From the NCBI RefSeq assembly GCF_019104945.1, contig NZ_JAHRWW010000019.1, forward strand, positions 1 through 64,000: a stretch of DNA of 64,000 nt, read 5' to 3'. Numbering within the stretch: the first letter of the stretch is position 1; every line of letters begins with the position of its first letter. The position numbers and the translations under genes are program-made. Under the pieces are notes generated by a model that worked only from the letters and a program-made list of their open reading frames with translations, was not told the origin of the DNA and ran no database searches. The stretch is from Thermomonas sp. GTDB taxonomy: Bacteria; Pseudomonadota; Gammaproteobacteria; Xanthomonadales; Xanthomonadaceae. Shown here piece by piece: positions 36,810 through 47,927 of this stretch.

Positions 36810-37745
36810 CTATGCCAGCGCGTAACCAAACTGCTGGCGGAACTGTTCGGAGAACTCTTCGTAATCGAAACGCTGGTTCTGGGTGCCGGGGTGTTCCACT
36901 TTGAGCGCGCCCATCAAGTTACCCATGCGGCCGATGGTCATCCAGTCGTAGCCCTTTTCGATACCGAAAATCAGCCCGGCGCGGAAGGCATCGCCGCAGC
37001 CGGTGGGGTCGGTGATGCGGCGCTCGTGCGCCGGTGGCACTTTGTGTAGCTGGCCGTCGGCGTGAATTTCCGCACCCTTCGGGCCGCGTGTCACGATGTA
37101 GGCCTTGACCTTACTGGCAATGTCTTCGGCACTCCAGCCGGTGCGTTCTTGCAGCAGGTTGGATTCGTAATCGTTGACGCACACATAGTTGGCCTGTTCG
37201 ATAAAAGCGCGCAATTCCTCGCCATTGAACAGCGGCATGGCTTGGCCGGGATCGAAGATGAAGGGAATACCCGCTTCCGAAAACTCTTTCGCGTTCTGGA
37301 TCATGCCCTCGTAGCCGTCTGGGCTGACGATGCCGATGGTCACGCCCGGCACGTCTTTAACGTGGTTTTCATACGAACGCATCATCGCGCCCGGATGGAA
37401 GGCGGTGATCTGGTTATTGTCGTGATCGGTGGTGATAAACGCCTGCGGGGTGAACAGCTCGTCGATGGCTTTGACGTGATTCAGCGTGATCCCCTGCTCC
37501 TCAAACCACTCCCGGTACGGGCCAAAATCGGCGCCGACGGTGGCCATCGGGATCGGATCGCCGCCCAGCAACTTGAGGTTATAGGCGATGTTTCCAGCGC
37601 AGCCACCGAATTCGCGACGCATCCGCGGCACCAAGAAGGACACATTCAGAATATGCACCTTGTCCGGCAGGATGTGGTTCTTGAACTGGTCGGGGAACAC
37701 CATGATGGTGTCATAGGCCAAAGAACCGCAGATTAGGGCAGCCAT
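36810..37745 (-). CDS. PfkB-family carbohydrate/nucleoside kinase (adenosine kinase-like)
   Basis: A 311-residue ribokinase-fold enzyme. It has the N-terminal glycine motif FGGCAGNIAYNLKLLGGDP and the C-terminal anion-hole/catalytic motif DPTGCGDAFRAGL with the general-base Asp. The substrate lid contains DNNQITAFHPGAM. Overall it resembles the adenosine-kinase-like members of the family. ATG 37745 starts the beta strand MAALICGSLAYDTIM; the upstream frame runs into the divergent mreB promoter. The physiological sugar or nucleoside is not certain. Confidence 0.85.
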   Translation of the reverse strand: MAALICGSLAYDTIMVFPDQFKNHILPDKVHILNVSFLVPRMRREFGGCAGNIAYNLKLLGGDPIPMATVGADFGPYREWFEEQGITLNHVKAIDELFTPQAFITTDHDNNQITAFHPGAMMRSYENHVKDVPGVTIGIVSPDGYEGMIQNAKEFSEAGIPFIFDPGQAMPLFNGEELRAFIEQANYVCVNDYESNLLQERTGWSAEDIASKVKAYIVTRGPKGAEIHADGQLHKVPPAHERRITDPTGCGDAFRAGLIFGIEKGYDWMTIGRMGNLMGALKVEHPGTQNQRFDYEEFSEQFRQQFGYALA

Positions 37746-37783
37746 CGAAGTCTCAACTGAGCAAACAATAAGACTGCTAATGA

Positions 37784-38962
<1,179 letters not shown>

Positions 38963-38984
38963 GCTGCTGCACTGACCTTGCCCC

Positions 38985-39842
38985 GTGTCTTCTTTAGCAG
39001 GACCTTCCGCCCCCCGGCCCGGTGAAATTGCCGGGGTGCTGCGGCTGTTGGCATTTTTGCTGGCCGCCGCCGCGCTGATGGTCTTGGACTATCGCGGTGG
39101 CTGGCTGCGCGCCATTCGCATGCAAACAGAAATGCTGGTGCAACCGCTGTGGCACGTGGCAGGGCTTCCTGCACGGGTGGGCGTAACGCTGCGTGAAAGC
39201 GCGGTGAGCCGTGGCCAGCTGATCGACGATAACGCCAAGCTACGGCAAACATTGCTGCTGACCGAAGCGCGCAACGCCCGGTTGCGCACCGTGGCGGCTG
39301 AAAACACGCGCTTGCGCGGGCTGCTCGACAGCGCCGAGCGCGGCCGCTTAGACGTGCAGTTGGCGGGGGTGATTGATATTGATCTGGCCTCTAATCGGCA
39401 GCGTCTCGTGCTTGATGCGGGCCGCAGCAGCGGCGTGCGTGTGGGCCAGCCGGTGATCGATGCCGGTGGGCTGATGGGGCAGGTGATTTCCATCACCCCG
39501 AACACGGCCACGGTACTGCTGCTTACCGACCCCGACCACGCTGTGCCGGTGATGGTGGCGCGCAGCGGCGTGCGGCTGATGGTGTATGGCACCGGGCGCA
39601 CAGATGCCTTACTGCTTACCGATATTCCACTTTCGGCGGATGTGCGCGAAGGGGATGAATTGTTGACTTCAGGGCTGGGCGGGCGTTTCCCGCCAGGCTT
39701 TGCGGTGGGGCGCGTGGGCGCGTTGCGCGCCGATGATAGCCGGGCTTTTCTTGAAGCCGACGTCAAGCCCGCAGCGCAGCTCGATCGTGGGCGCGACGTG
39801 TTGCTGCTGCGCGGCTACGCGCCCGCCAAGGTGACGCCATGA
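38985..39842 (+). CDS. mreC: Rod-shape-determining protein MreC
   Basis: Bitopic inner-membrane protein that links MreB to PBP2 and activates it. The 285-residue protein has one membrane span (VLRLLAFLLAAAALMVLDYRGG), a coiled coil (about 75-110: LIDDNAKLRQTLLLTEARNARLRTV) and the beta-barrel MreC domain (GQPVIDAGGLMGQVISITPNTATVLLLTDPDHAVPV). The start is GTG 38985; no ATG fits. It ends overlapping mreD by ATGA. Confidence 0.93.
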   Translation: MSSLAGPSAPRPGEIAGVLRLLAFLLAAAALMVLDYRGGWLRAIRMQTEMLVQPLWHVAGLPARVGVTLRESAVSRGQLIDDNAKLRQTLLLTEARNARLRTVAAENTRLRGLLDSAERGRLDVQLAGVIDIDLASNRQRLVLDAGRSSGVRVGQPVIDAGGLMGQVISITPNTATVLLLTDPDHAVPVMVARSGVRLMVYGTGRTDALLLTDIPLSADVREGDELLTSGLGGRFPPGFAVGRVGALRADDSRAFLEADVKPAAQLDRGRDVLLLRGYAPAKVTP

Positions 39843-40318
39843 GTCGGCAGCGCAATGCATGGGCACTGCCCATTACCCTGCTGATTGCGCTGCTGCTGGG
39901 GCTTGTGTCGCTGCCCGGCCCGTTGCAGGCGCTGCGGCCTTACTGGCTGGGGCTGGTGCTGGCGTATTGGCTGCTGGAAACACCAGAGCAAGTGGGGCTG
40001 GGTGTGGCGTTCGGGCTGGGGCTGTTGGCCGACCTCGTATTTGGCACCCTGCTTGGTGAGCAAGCGCTGCGGCTGGTGGTCTTGGCTTTTATTCTTGATC
40101 GCTTCCGCGCGCGGCTACGGTTTTTCCCGGTGTCTCAACAGGCGCTGACCATTGGCGTGCTCTTGCTCAATGACCGCGTGATCAGCGCCGCGTTGCGGCT
40201 GATCTCGGGCGCGCCGCCACTGCCACCGCTGGCATGGTTAGCGCCGCTACTTGGGCTGCTGCTGTGGCCGCCGCTGCACCTGTTGCTCGACACGCTGCGG
40301 CTGCGGCGTAAGGGTTAG
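39839..40318 (+). CDS. mreD: Rod-shape-determining protein MreD
   Basis: A 159-residue polytopic membrane protein with five to six hydrophobic segments, matching MreD in size, hydropathy and position between mreC and mrdA. It includes LGVAFGLGLLADLVFGTLLGEQALRL, the best-conserved MreD region. Translation is coupled to mreC (4-bp overlap). It is a component of the elongasome. Confidence 0.9.
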   Translation: MSRQRNAWALPITLLIALLLGLVSLPGPLQALRPYWLGLVLAYWLLETPEQVGLGVAFGLGLLADLVFGTLLGEQALRLVVLAFILDRFRARLRFFPVSQQALTIGVLLLNDRVISAALRLISGAPPLPPLAWLAPLLGLLLWPPLHLLLDTLRLRRKG

Positions 40319-40321
40319 GCG

Positions 40322-42280
40322 ATGGCTCGGCGCAATCGCGTCATTCGTAACCACGGCGCGGAAGTGTCGCTGTTTCGTATGCGCGCGTTGGTAGGGTTTT
40401 TGGCCGCGTTTGTGGGGATTGGCATTCTGGCAGGCTGGTATTTTTGGCTGCAGGTGGCCCAGCACGATCTGTATGCGGCGCGCTCAGAAAGCAACCGTCT
40501 GCGGCTGGTGCCCGTGGCCCCGGCACGCGGCCTGATTTATGACCGCAAAGGCAGAATCTTGGCGGATAACGTCGCCGCGTGGCGGCTCGATGCGGTTCCA
40601 GAGCGCGCAGGTGATGGCGTGGCTCTGTTGGCAAAATTGCAGAGCATCATCGCGATGGATGCCGAACAGCAGGAGCGCTTTCTGCGGGAATACAAAGCCA
40701 GCCGCCCGTTCAAACCGGTCACCGTGCGCCTGCGCATCAGTGATGATGAAGCGGCGAAATTCGCGGTGAACCGCTGGCAGTTTCCGGGCGTTGAACTGGT
40801 GCCTTATCTGGGGCGCGTGTACCCCTATGGCGCGCTGTTTGCGCACGTCATCGGCTATGTGGGGCGTGTTGATCAAAAAGACCTCGCCCTACTCGGCGAC
40901 ACTGGCGGCGCTTACACCCATATCGGCAAAACCGGGCTAGAGCGTTATTACGACGAACAGCTGCGCGGACGCCCCGGTTACCGGCGTTTGGAAACGAACG
41001 TCGCCGGACGCACCGTGCGCACGCTGGGCACGGTGCCTGCCACGCCCGGGCAAGATTTACGCCTGTCGATCGACGCCGATCTGCAGCAGGCCATGACCGA
41101 CGCCTTCGGCGAACTCGAAGGCTCCGCTGTGGCGGTAGATCCGCGCACGGGTGAGATATTGGCCATGGTCAGCCTGCCCAGCTTTGACGCCAATCTTTTT
41201 GTGAATGGCATCAGCCACGCCGATTTCAAAGCACTTAACGACAACCCATCACGGCCCCAATTCAACCGCGTGGTGCTTGGCGGTGTGGCGCCGGGTTCAA
41301 CGGTGAAACCGCTGCTGGGGCTGGCGGGGTTAGACAGTGGCTTGCGGCGCCCGGAAGATAAAATTCTGTCCACCGGCATGTTCTACCTACCGGGGCAGCG
41401 CCGGGGCTATGGCGATTCGCACCGTGGTGGCCACGGCTGGACCGACCTGCGTAAATCGATCTACGCCTCGGTGAATACCTACTACTACAAGCTCGCGCTG
41501 GATATGGGCATCGCTCGTATCGATGAGTACATGGATCACTACGGCTTCGGTAAGGTTACCGGCGTGGATCTGGCGGGCGAAATCAGCGGCATCTTGCCGT
41601 CGCCCGCGTGGAAGGCGAAGAACGCGCCGAAGCAGGGCAAGTGGTATCCCGGTGATACGGTGATTACTGGCATCGGCCAAGGCTTTTGGAAGGTCACGCC
41701 GCTGCAGCTGGCGCAGGCCACGGGTGGGCTTGCTAGTGGCTGGCTGCGTGCGCCGCATTTGGTGAAAGATATGCGCGCCGATTTTGATGCGCCTTGGCAG
41801 GCGGTGCCACTTAAAGCACCCGTACAGATGAGCCCTAGCCCCGCCCATTTGCAGGCGGTGCGCGAAGGCATGGTAGGCACTGTGCACGGTGCAGGTACGG
41901 CTACCAATATCCGCGCGGGCCTTACCTATACCATCGCCGGGAAAACCGGCACCGCGCAGGTGGTGAGTCGTCGTGGCACGGCGGCGTTGAACCCGAAAAG
42001 CCTGCCGATGCACCTGCGCCATCGCGCGCTGTTTATCGCGTTTGCCCCCGCCGAAGCGCCCACGATTGCTATCGCGGTGGCGGTAGAAGGTGGCGGTTAC
42101 GGGGCCTCGACCGCCGCGCCGATCGTGCGCCGCGTGTTCGATGCGTGGCTCCTTGGCAAAAAAGCGACGCCGGTGCGCCTTGAAGACGTGCCATCGCCGC
42201 TATTCGCGCCCCCCGATTTTTCAAATGTGCGCGGCACACCTGTGGCGCAGCCTGTTGCGGTAGAGGAGCCCGTTCAATGA
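40322..42280 (+). CDS. mrdA: Penicillin-binding protein 2 (peptidoglycan DD-transpeptidase)
   Basis: Class B PBP that cross-links lateral-wall peptidoglycan, paired with RodA. At 652 residues it has one N-terminal membrane anchor (LVGFLAAFVGIGILAGWYFW) and the dimerisation domain. The transpeptidase active sites are S-T-V-K in APGSTVKP (Ser near residue 323), SVN (YASVNTYYYKL) and KTGT (IAGKTGTAQ). The gene starts 3 bp after mreD and overlaps rodA by ATGA. It is a beta-lactam (mecillinam) target. Confidence 0.95.
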   Translation: MARRNRVIRNHGAEVSLFRMRALVGFLAAFVGIGILAGWYFWLQVAQHDLYAARSESNRLRLVPVAPARGLIYDRKGRILADNVAAWRLDAVPERAGDGVALLAKLQSIIAMDAEQQERFLREYKASRPFKPVTVRLRISDDEAAKFAVNRWQFPGVELVPYLGRVYPYGALFAHVIGYVGRVDQKDLALLGDTGGAYTHIGKTGLERYYDEQLRGRPGYRRLETNVAGRTVRTLGTVPATPGQDLRLSIDADLQQAMTDAFGELEGSAVAVDPRTGEILAMVSLPSFDANLFVNGISHADFKALNDNPSRPQFNRVVLGGVAPGSTVKPLLGLAGLDSGLRRPEDKILSTGMFYLPGQRRGYGDSHRGGHGWTDLRKSIYASVNTYYYKLALDMGIARIDEYMDHYGFGKVTGVDLAGEISGILPSPAWKAKNAPKQGKWYPGDTVITGIGQGFWKVTPLQLAQATGGLASGWLRAPHLVKDMRADFDAPWQAVPLKAPVQMSPSPAHLQAVREGMVGTVHGAGTATNIRAGLTYTIAGKTGTAQVVSRRGTAALNPKSLPMHLRHRALFIAFAPAEAPTIAIAVAVEGGGYGASTAAPIVRRVFDAWLLGKKATPVRLEDVPSPLFAPPDFSNVRGTPVAQPVAVEEPVQ

Positions 42281-43404
42281 AAGCACTGCTGGCCCTATTG
42301 CTGGATATGCTGCAGCGCTTCGTGCGCAGCTTGGACGCCCCGTTGATGATGGCGCTGATGGTGCTGATGGCTGCAGGGCTGGTGACCCAGTACAGCGCAG
42401 GCAACGAATCCATGCGCGGCGTGATGATGCAGGGCGCCTACTTTGGCGTGGGCTGCGGCGCGTTGTGGGTGGTGTCGCGGGTGCCGGTGCAGCTACTCAA
42501 GCAGGCAACGCCCGCGTTGTTTTTGCTGTCACTCATCCCAATGGTGCTGGTGCTGTTTATCGGCGGCGGCAAATACGGCAACCACTGGATCAAACTTGGC
42601 TTTATCAATGTGCAGCCCGCCGAACTGTGCAAGCTCAGCCTGCCGATGATGTTGGCATGGCATTTTGATCGAAAGCCCATGCCGCCGCAGTTCATGACGC
42701 TGGTTAAAGGGCTTGCGATTATCGCGCTGCCGGTGGGTTTGACCCTGCTGCAACACGACTTAGGCACGGCCATTTTGGTGCTGGCCACTGGCGTGTTCGT
42801 GCTGTTTCTTGCGGGAACATCGTGGTGGCTCTGGGGCGCGGCCACGCTGGTGGCAGGGGCTGGGTTTAGTTTGGCGAAATTTGCGCCGATCGCATGGTTC
42901 AGTTTTTTGCGCCCGTACCAGCAAGACCGCATTTTGACCTTCCGCAACCCTGAAAACGACCCGATGGGTGCGGGTTGGAACATTCTGCAGTCGCAAATCG
43001 CCATTGGTGGCGGTGGCATCACCGGCAAAGGCTGGGGCCAAGGCACTCAGTCGCATTTGAACTACCTGCCCGAGCACACCACCGACTTTGCCTTCTCGGT
43101 GTTGGCCGAAGACTTCGGCTGGGTTGGGGTGGTGCTGGTGCTGGCGCTGTATTTATTCATCGTGGGGCGCTGCCTGTGGATCGCCGCAGAATCGCGCGAT
43201 GGTTATGTGCGCTTACTGGCGGGGGCGATTGGCCTTTCGCTATTTGTGTACGTGCTGGTGAACGGTGGCATGATTTCTGGCCTGCTCCCAGTGGTGGGTG
43301 TGCCGATGCCCTTGCTGAGCTACGGCGGCACCTCGGCGGTGACCATTTTGCTGGGGTTTGGTGTGGTGATGGCGCTGAAAGCGCACCGCCCGGTAAACCG
43401 TTAA
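42277..43404 (+). CDS. rodA: SEDS peptidoglycan glycosyltransferase RodA
   Basis: Polymerises lipid II for side-wall growth with PBP2. The 375-residue, roughly ten-span protein shows the SEDS signatures. These are ILQSQIAIGGGGITGKGWGQGTQSHLNYLPEHTTDFAFSVLAEDFGW, with the catalytic Asp in the TTDF segment, and GMISGLLPVVGVPMPLLSYGGTS near the C-terminus. It overlaps mrdA by four bases. Confidence 0.96.
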   Translation: MKALLALLLDMLQRFVRSLDAPLMMALMVLMAAGLVTQYSAGNESMRGVMMQGAYFGVGCGALWVVSRVPVQLLKQATPALFLLSLIPMVLVLFIGGGKYGNHWIKLGFINVQPAELCKLSLPMMLAWHFDRKPMPPQFMTLVKGLAIIALPVGLTLLQHDLGTAILVLATGVFVLFLAGTSWWLWGAATLVAGAGFSLAKFAPIAWFSFLRPYQQDRILTFRNPENDPMGAGWNILQSQIAIGGGGITGKGWGQGTQSHLNYLPEHTTDFAFSVLAEDFGWVGVVLVLALYLFIVGRCLWIAAESRDGYVRLLAGAIGLSLFVYVLVNGGMISGLLPVVGVPMPLLSYGGTSAVTILLGFGVVMALKAHRPVNR

Positions 43405-43467
43405 TTCGATACCAAAGCTGAATGGGTAACGGTCGCGTTGCTTGCACTGCGTGCTACCCTCTTGCGG

Positions 43468-44571
43468 ATGATTCGACGCACACTGCCCTGTCTCACCGCG
43501 CTTGCGCTTGCCGCTTGTGCCGTGCCTCCGCCGAAATCCATGCCTATCGCTGCGCCTGCGCATCCGGTAGCCGAGGAGGAGGCTTCGCTACATCTGCGTG
43601 ACTTCAGCGCCGCGCGCGCCGAGTTCGTGCGCAGCACGGCGGCACGCTTCAACATCCCTGCCGCGCAAATTGAAGCAACGCTCGCTACCGCCAAGATTCG
43701 CGAACCCATCATTAAGGCGATGTCACGGCCGGCCGAAGCCAAGCCGTGGCGCGACTACCGTCCCATCTTCATCCAGCCGGGGCGCATTTCCGGTGGGCAA
43801 GCGTTTCTTGAGCAAAACCGCACCACGCTGCAGCAGGCGGAAGACCGCTATGGCGTTCCCAAAGAAATCGTGACAGCGATCTTGGGGGTGGAAACCAGCT
43901 ACGGCGGCAATAAAGGGAGCTGGCCGGTGATCGACGCGTTGTACACGCTGGCGTTTGCCTACCCGCGCAGCGGCGACCCAACGCGGGTGGCTTACGAAGA
44001 CAAACGTGAGGCCTTTTTCCGCGATGAATTGGCGCAGCTGTTCGCACTGGGCAAGGAAGAAGGCTTCGACATTACAAGCTTGAAAGGCAGCTATGCCGGG
44101 GCGATGGGTTGGGGCCAATTCATGCCATCGAGCTACCGCCAGTATGCGGTGGACGGCGATGGTGATGGCAAGCGCGATCTCTTCAATAATTTGAACGACG
44201 TGATCCCGTCTGTGGCCAACTACTTTGCACAGAAGGGCAGTTGGCAGCGCGGTGGGCCGGTGATGGTGCGTGCCACGCGCGACGCCGCTGCGGCAGACTT
44301 CAGCAACCCCGGCAATAGCGTCACCCTCGATCAGAGCCTGTTGGACTTGAGCAAGCTTGGCTACCGCGCCGGTGGCACTGTGCAAGCGGGGCAAGATCCA
44401 AAGGCCAAACAGACCACGCTGATTACGCTGGAAGGCGCGGCCGGGCCCGAATACTGGATCGTTTATAACAATTTCAAAGCAATCACCACCTATAACATCT
44501 CGCGCCTGTATGCGACGGCTGTGTATCAGTTGGCCGAATCCATTGCAGGGCGAGAAGGAGGGGCAGGATGA
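43468..44571 (+). CDS. mltB: Membrane-bound lytic murein transglycosylase B
   Basis: Cuts the glycan strand with formation of anhydromuramic ends. ATG 43468 gives a lipoprotein signal (TLPCLTALALAACAV, lipobox LAAC). The 367-residue protein has the SLT family 3 fold, with catalytic Glu142 in ILGVETSYGG. KGSYAGAMGWGQFMPSSYRQYAVDGDGDGKRDL is its most conserved block. It ends overlapping rlpA by ATGA. Its location beside elongasome genes matches hydrolase/synthase coordination. Confidence 0.94.
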   Translation: MIRRTLPCLTALALAACAVPPPKSMPIAAPAHPVAEEEASLHLRDFSAARAEFVRSTAARFNIPAAQIEATLATAKIREPIIKAMSRPAEAKPWRDYRPIFIQPGRISGGQAFLEQNRTTLQQAEDRYGVPKEIVTAILGVETSYGGNKGSWPVIDALYTLAFAYPRSGDPTRVAYEDKREAFFRDELAQLFALGKEEGFDITSLKGSYAGAMGWGQFMPSSYRQYAVDGDGDGKRDLFNNLNDVIPSVANYFAQKGSWQRGGPVMVRATRDAAAADFSNPGNSVTLDQSLLDLSKLGYRAGGTVQAGQDPKAKQTTLITLEGAAGPEYWIVYNNFKAITTYNISRLYATAVYQLAESIAGREGGAG

Positions 44572-45680
44572 AGCTACGCGTATTGCTACCCGCCGCACTG
44601 CCATTAGCATTGGCCGCATGTGCAACAACTGGAACGAAATCTCCGTCGGCGCATGTGGGGCATGCCCCCGCGCCAGCACCGACGACGGCGGCGGCCCCAC
44701 ACAAGCCCAAAACATCGCCCTACGCGCCCGCCCAAGAAGACCTGAGCAAACGCGGTGATTACGTGGCCGGTGGTTTGTTCCGCCCCGGCGTGCCGGACAG
44801 CGTGCCAAGCGATATTCCCGATGTGGACGCCATTCCCGAGCCGGATGTGCGCGATGAGCCGCGCGCTAAAACCGGCAACCGCGATTACACCGTGCTGGGC
44901 AAAAAATACAGGGTGCTCGACGACCACGAAGGCTATGTTGAAGAAGGCATGGCCTCGTACTACGGCAATAAATTCCACGGCCGCCGCACATCGAGCCAAG
45001 AGGTGTACGACATGTACGCCTTTACCGGTGCGCACAAAACCCTGCCGCTGCCCAGCTTTGCGCGGGTCACCAATTTAGAAAACGGCAAGACCATCGTGGT
45101 TAGAATCAACGATCGCGGCCCGTTTCATCCGGGGCGTGTGATCGACCTGAGCTACTCGGCGGCGGTGAAATTGGGCTACCGCGAAAAAGGCAGCGCACGG
45201 GTGCGGGTGGAAGCCCTGCAGCCGGAGGATGGCGAACAGGTGGCTGCGGCTAAGTCTGCAGCCACCAAGACATCCATGGATCAGTTGGTTGCAAAGCTTC
45301 CCGCTGCGCCTAGAGTGACCACGGCAGATGGATTTGATGCGTGGATGCAGTCGCAGCAAATTCGCGTTGCAACGGGTAAACCAAAAACTGCAAACAACGA
45401 AACCGTTGCAGCGCCAGCGGTCGTTGCGGAATCTTCGCAACCAGCGGCAGGCCGCGTCACGCTACAGGTGGCAAGTTTTAGCAATCAAGAAAATGCCGAG
45501 CACGCACTGTCGCGGCTGCGCGGCGCTGCGATTGCCAATGCCCAGTTGCAGGACAAAGAATTAGGCGGCCGCAAAGTGTGGCGGCTGCGTATCGGCCCCG
45601 TCGATGAGTCGGTGTCTGCGGAACTTGCGGCGCGCGTTGTAGGTCTTGGCTTTGGCCCGCCACAACGCGTGCACGACTAA
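44568..45680 (+). CDS. rlpA: Septal ring lytic transglycosylase RlpA with SPOR domain
   Basis: A 370-residue outer-membrane lipoprotein (lipobox LAAC in PLALAACATTG). The double-psi beta-barrel domain contains EEGMASYYGNKFHGRRTSSQEVYDMYAFTGAHKTLPLPSFARVTN and RINDRGPFHPGRVIDLSYSAA, with the Asp/Arg catalytic surface. A spacer of about 70 residues leads to a C-terminal SPOR domain (VTLQVASFSNQENAEHALSRL) that binds glycan stripped of stem peptides. It is translationally coupled to mltB. Confidence 0.94.
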   Translation: MKLRVLLPAALPLALAACATTGTKSPSAHVGHAPAPAPTTAAAPHKPKTSPYAPAQEDLSKRGDYVAGGLFRPGVPDSVPSDIPDVDAIPEPDVRDEPRAKTGNRDYTVLGKKYRVLDDHEGYVEEGMASYYGNKFHGRRTSSQEVYDMYAFTGAHKTLPLPSFARVTNLENGKTIVVRINDRGPFHPGRVIDLSYSAAVKLGYREKGSARVRVEALQPEDGEQVAAAKSAATKTSMDQLVAKLPAAPRVTTADGFDAWMQSQQIRVATGKPKTANNETVAAPAVVAESSQPAAGRVTLQVASFSNQENAEHALSRLRGAAIANAQLQDKELGGRKVWRLRIGPVDESVSAELAARVVGLGFGPPQRVHD

Positions 45681-45738
45681 CTTAAAATACAACATTAAAT
45701 TTGCGCCGCGCCTGCGCGCGCCATAAGGAGTTTGCTTG

Positions 45739-46941
45739 ATGCGTTCTTTGCTTGGGGTTGCCGTTATTTCTGCTGGGCTTGTGGTGGCTGCCGCGGGTTC
45801 ATTTGCCCAGACGCCTGCACCGGTCAAGCCAGTAGCACTTAGCGATAACCTACCGATCCCCGATGCACCTGCACCCAAGGTCAGCAAAGCGTGGTTGGTG
45901 ATGGATTACGCCACCGGCCAAGTGCTGGCGGGTGAAAACGTGGATACACCGGTGGATCCGGCCAGCATCACCAAGGTAATGACGAGCTATGTCATTGCCG
46001 CAGAAATGGCCGCGGGCAAGGTGAAGGCCACCGACCCGGTGATGATGAGCGAAAACGCTTGGCGTACCGGCGGCGCTGGCACCGATGGCAGCTATAGCGG
46101 GTTTGAAGTCAATAAGACCGCGCCGCTAGAACAAATGGAAAAAGGCATGGTGGTGCAGTCGGGTAACGACGCCGCCATTGCACTGGCGGAGCACGTCGCA
46201 GGCAGCAGCGAGGCGTTCGCTCAGCTGATGAATGCCTATGCGAAAAAAATTGGGATGAAGAACTCCCACTTCGCCAACCCCACCGGCTTGACCGCCGAAG
46301 GCCATATGACCACCGCGCACGATCTTGCGCGGCTTGGCCAAGCGATGATCCGCGACTTCCCGGAAGCCTACGCCTACAACAAAATCAAAGAATTTACCGT
46401 TGGCCCCATCACCCAGCCCAACCGCAACCTGCTGCTGTGGCGCGACGCCTCGGTGGACGGCATCAAAACGGGGCATACCGCTGCGGCTGGGTATTGCCTG
46501 CTGGCTTCGGCCAAGCGTGGTGACCAGCGTCTCATCAGCGTGGTGATGGGCGATACCAGCGAAAACCAGCGTGCGGTCGATTCTCTCGCGCTGTTGAACT
46601 GGGGGTTCCGTTTCTACGACACGCATCGACTCTACGAAGCCGGTAAATCGCTGGCCACCGCCAAAGTGTGGAAGGGTGACGAAAACAGCGTGCAAGTAGG
46701 TGTGGCGCAGCCGCTGCTGGTGTCGCTGCCGCGCGGCAAATACGACCAACTCAAAGCCACCATGGATCTGCCGAAGTCCTTAACCGCACCGATTGCCAAG
46801 GGCCAGCGCATTGGTGTGGTGAAAGTCACCCTCGATGGCAAGCAAGTGGCGCAAGCACCGCTGGTGGCGGTGACGGCGGTGGAGGAGGGCGGCTTCTTCA
46901 AGCGCCTGTGGCATGAACTGCTGATGTGGTGGAACAATTGA
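45739..46941 (+). CDS. dacC: D-alanyl-D-alanine carboxypeptidase (PBP5/6 type)
   Basis: Low-molecular-weight PBP that trims the terminal D-Ala of stem peptides. The 400-residue protein begins with a signal peptide (RSLLGVAVISAGLVVAAAGSFAQ). It has S76-I-T-K79 (PASITKVM), SGN (VQSGNDAA) and KTG (GIKTGHT). The C-terminal beta domain is followed by an amphipathic membrane anchor (FFKRLWHELLMWW). ATG 45739 is preferred to the TTG just before it because AAGGAG lies 8 bp upstream. The symbol follows xanthomonad usage; dacA is equally possible. Confidence 0.93.
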   Translation: MRSLLGVAVISAGLVVAAAGSFAQTPAPVKPVALSDNLPIPDAPAPKVSKAWLVMDYATGQVLAGENVDTPVDPASITKVMTSYVIAAEMAAGKVKATDPVMMSENAWRTGGAGTDGSYSGFEVNKTAPLEQMEKGMVVQSGNDAAIALAEHVAGSSEAFAQLMNAYAKKIGMKNSHFANPTGLTAEGHMTTAHDLARLGQAMIRDFPEAYAYNKIKEFTVGPITQPNRNLLLWRDASVDGIKTGHTAAAGYCLLASAKRGDQRLISVVMGDTSENQRAVDSLALLNWGFRFYDTHRLYEAGKSLATAKVWKGDENSVQVGVAQPLLVSLPRGKYDQLKATMDLPKSLTAPIAKGQRIGVVKVTLDGKQVAQAPLVAVTAVEEGGFFKRLWHELLMWWNN

Positions 46942-47219
46942 ACACGATCCATTCCGATAACCCGGATCACGGTTTCCAGTTTCCCGGCACCTTCGAGCTG
47001 TCGGCAATGGGATCGGCCGATCAGCATCTGGAAACCGACCTTCCGCAGCACCTGCTCGCGGAGGGCATTGACGTCGTGCATGAATCGGTGACGTGGCGGC
47101 ATTCGTCCAGCGGCAAGTACGTATCCGTGCGGATTCAATTTCGCGCCAAATCACGGGAAGAATACGACCGCGCACACCAAGCCCTGCGCGACCACCCGGA
47201 AGTGAAGTGGACGCTGTAA
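46938..47219 (+). CDS. ybeD: YbeD/DUF493 family protein
   Basis: A 93-residue ACT-like small protein that in many proteobacteria sits between dacA and lipB, as it does here. [19 protein letters not shown] at the start and HPEVKWTL at the end match the family. No ATG is available: TTG 46938 overlapping the dacC stop (TTGA) is proposed; GTG at 46926 or 46929 are alternatives. The biochemical role is unknown; a link with lipoate metabolism is suggested only by neighbourhood. Confidence 0.85.
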   Translation: MNTIHSDNPDHGFQFPGTFELSAMGSADQHLETDLPQHLLAEGIDVVHESVTWRHSSSGKYVSVRIQFRAKSREEYDRAHQALRDHPEVKWTL

Positions 47220-47884
47220 AAACCGCGTGTTCCCTTGAAGACAAACCGCAGCAGCACCGTGAAGGTGTGCTGCGTGATCTTGGCCATGCGCCTTACACGC
47301 CGGTATGGCATGCCATGCAAGCGTTTACCGATGATCGCGATGAACACACGCTAGACGAGCTATGGCTGGTAGAGCACGCGCCGGTGTTCACCCTGGGCCA
47401 AGCGGGCAAACCCGAGCACGTGCTGATGCCGGGCGATATCCCGGTGGTCCATGTTGATCGCGGCGGGCAAGTGACCTACCACGGCCCCGGCCAACTGGTG
47501 GCCTATCCGCTGCTGGATTTGAAGCGGCTCAAAATCGGCGTGCGTGACTACGTCTGCAAAATTGAGCAGGCAGTCATCGATACTTTGGACGAATGGAATA
47601 TCGGTGCGGCGCGTAAAGAGGGTGCGCCGGGGGTTTATGTCAATGGCGCGAAAATCGCCTCGCTAGGCATCCGCGTGCGGCGCGGCCGCTGCTTCCACGG
47701 CCTTGCCTTCAATATCACCAATGAATGCTTGCCGCCGTTTGCGCGGATCAACCCCTGCGGCTATGCCGGGCTGAAGGTGGTGGCGCTGGCCGATCTCGGT
47801 GGGCCAACCTCCATCGACGCGGTGAAGCCTGTACTGATCGAGCAATTAGAGCGCCAGCTGCAGCAGCATTTCCGGGTTTTTTAG
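47207..47884 (+). CDS. lipB: Lipoyl(octanoyl) transferase LipB
   Basis: Transfers octanoyl groups from ACP to lipoyl domains. The 225-residue protein has [21 protein letters not shown], the catalytic lysine in [12 protein letters not shown] and the acyl-accepting cysteine in the NPCGYAGL region. GTG 47207, inside the end of ybeD, is chosen because it gives the family length; no ATG is suitable. lipA does not follow, unlike in many relatives. Confidence 0.93.
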   Translation: MDAVKTACSLEDKPQQHREGVLRDLGHAPYTPVWHAMQAFTDDRDEHTLDELWLVEHAPVFTLGQAGKPEHVLMPGDIPVVHVDRGGQVTYHGPGQLVAYPLLDLKRLKIGVRDYVCKIEQAVIDTLDEWNIGAARKEGAPGVYVNGAKIASLGIRVRRGRCFHGLAFNITNECLPPFARINPCGYAGLKVVALADLGGPTSIDAVKPVLIEQLERQLQQHFRVF

Positions 47885-47927
47885 CATTACGCGTATACCT
47901 AGCTGAGAACAAGGCTGGGGTGGCGTT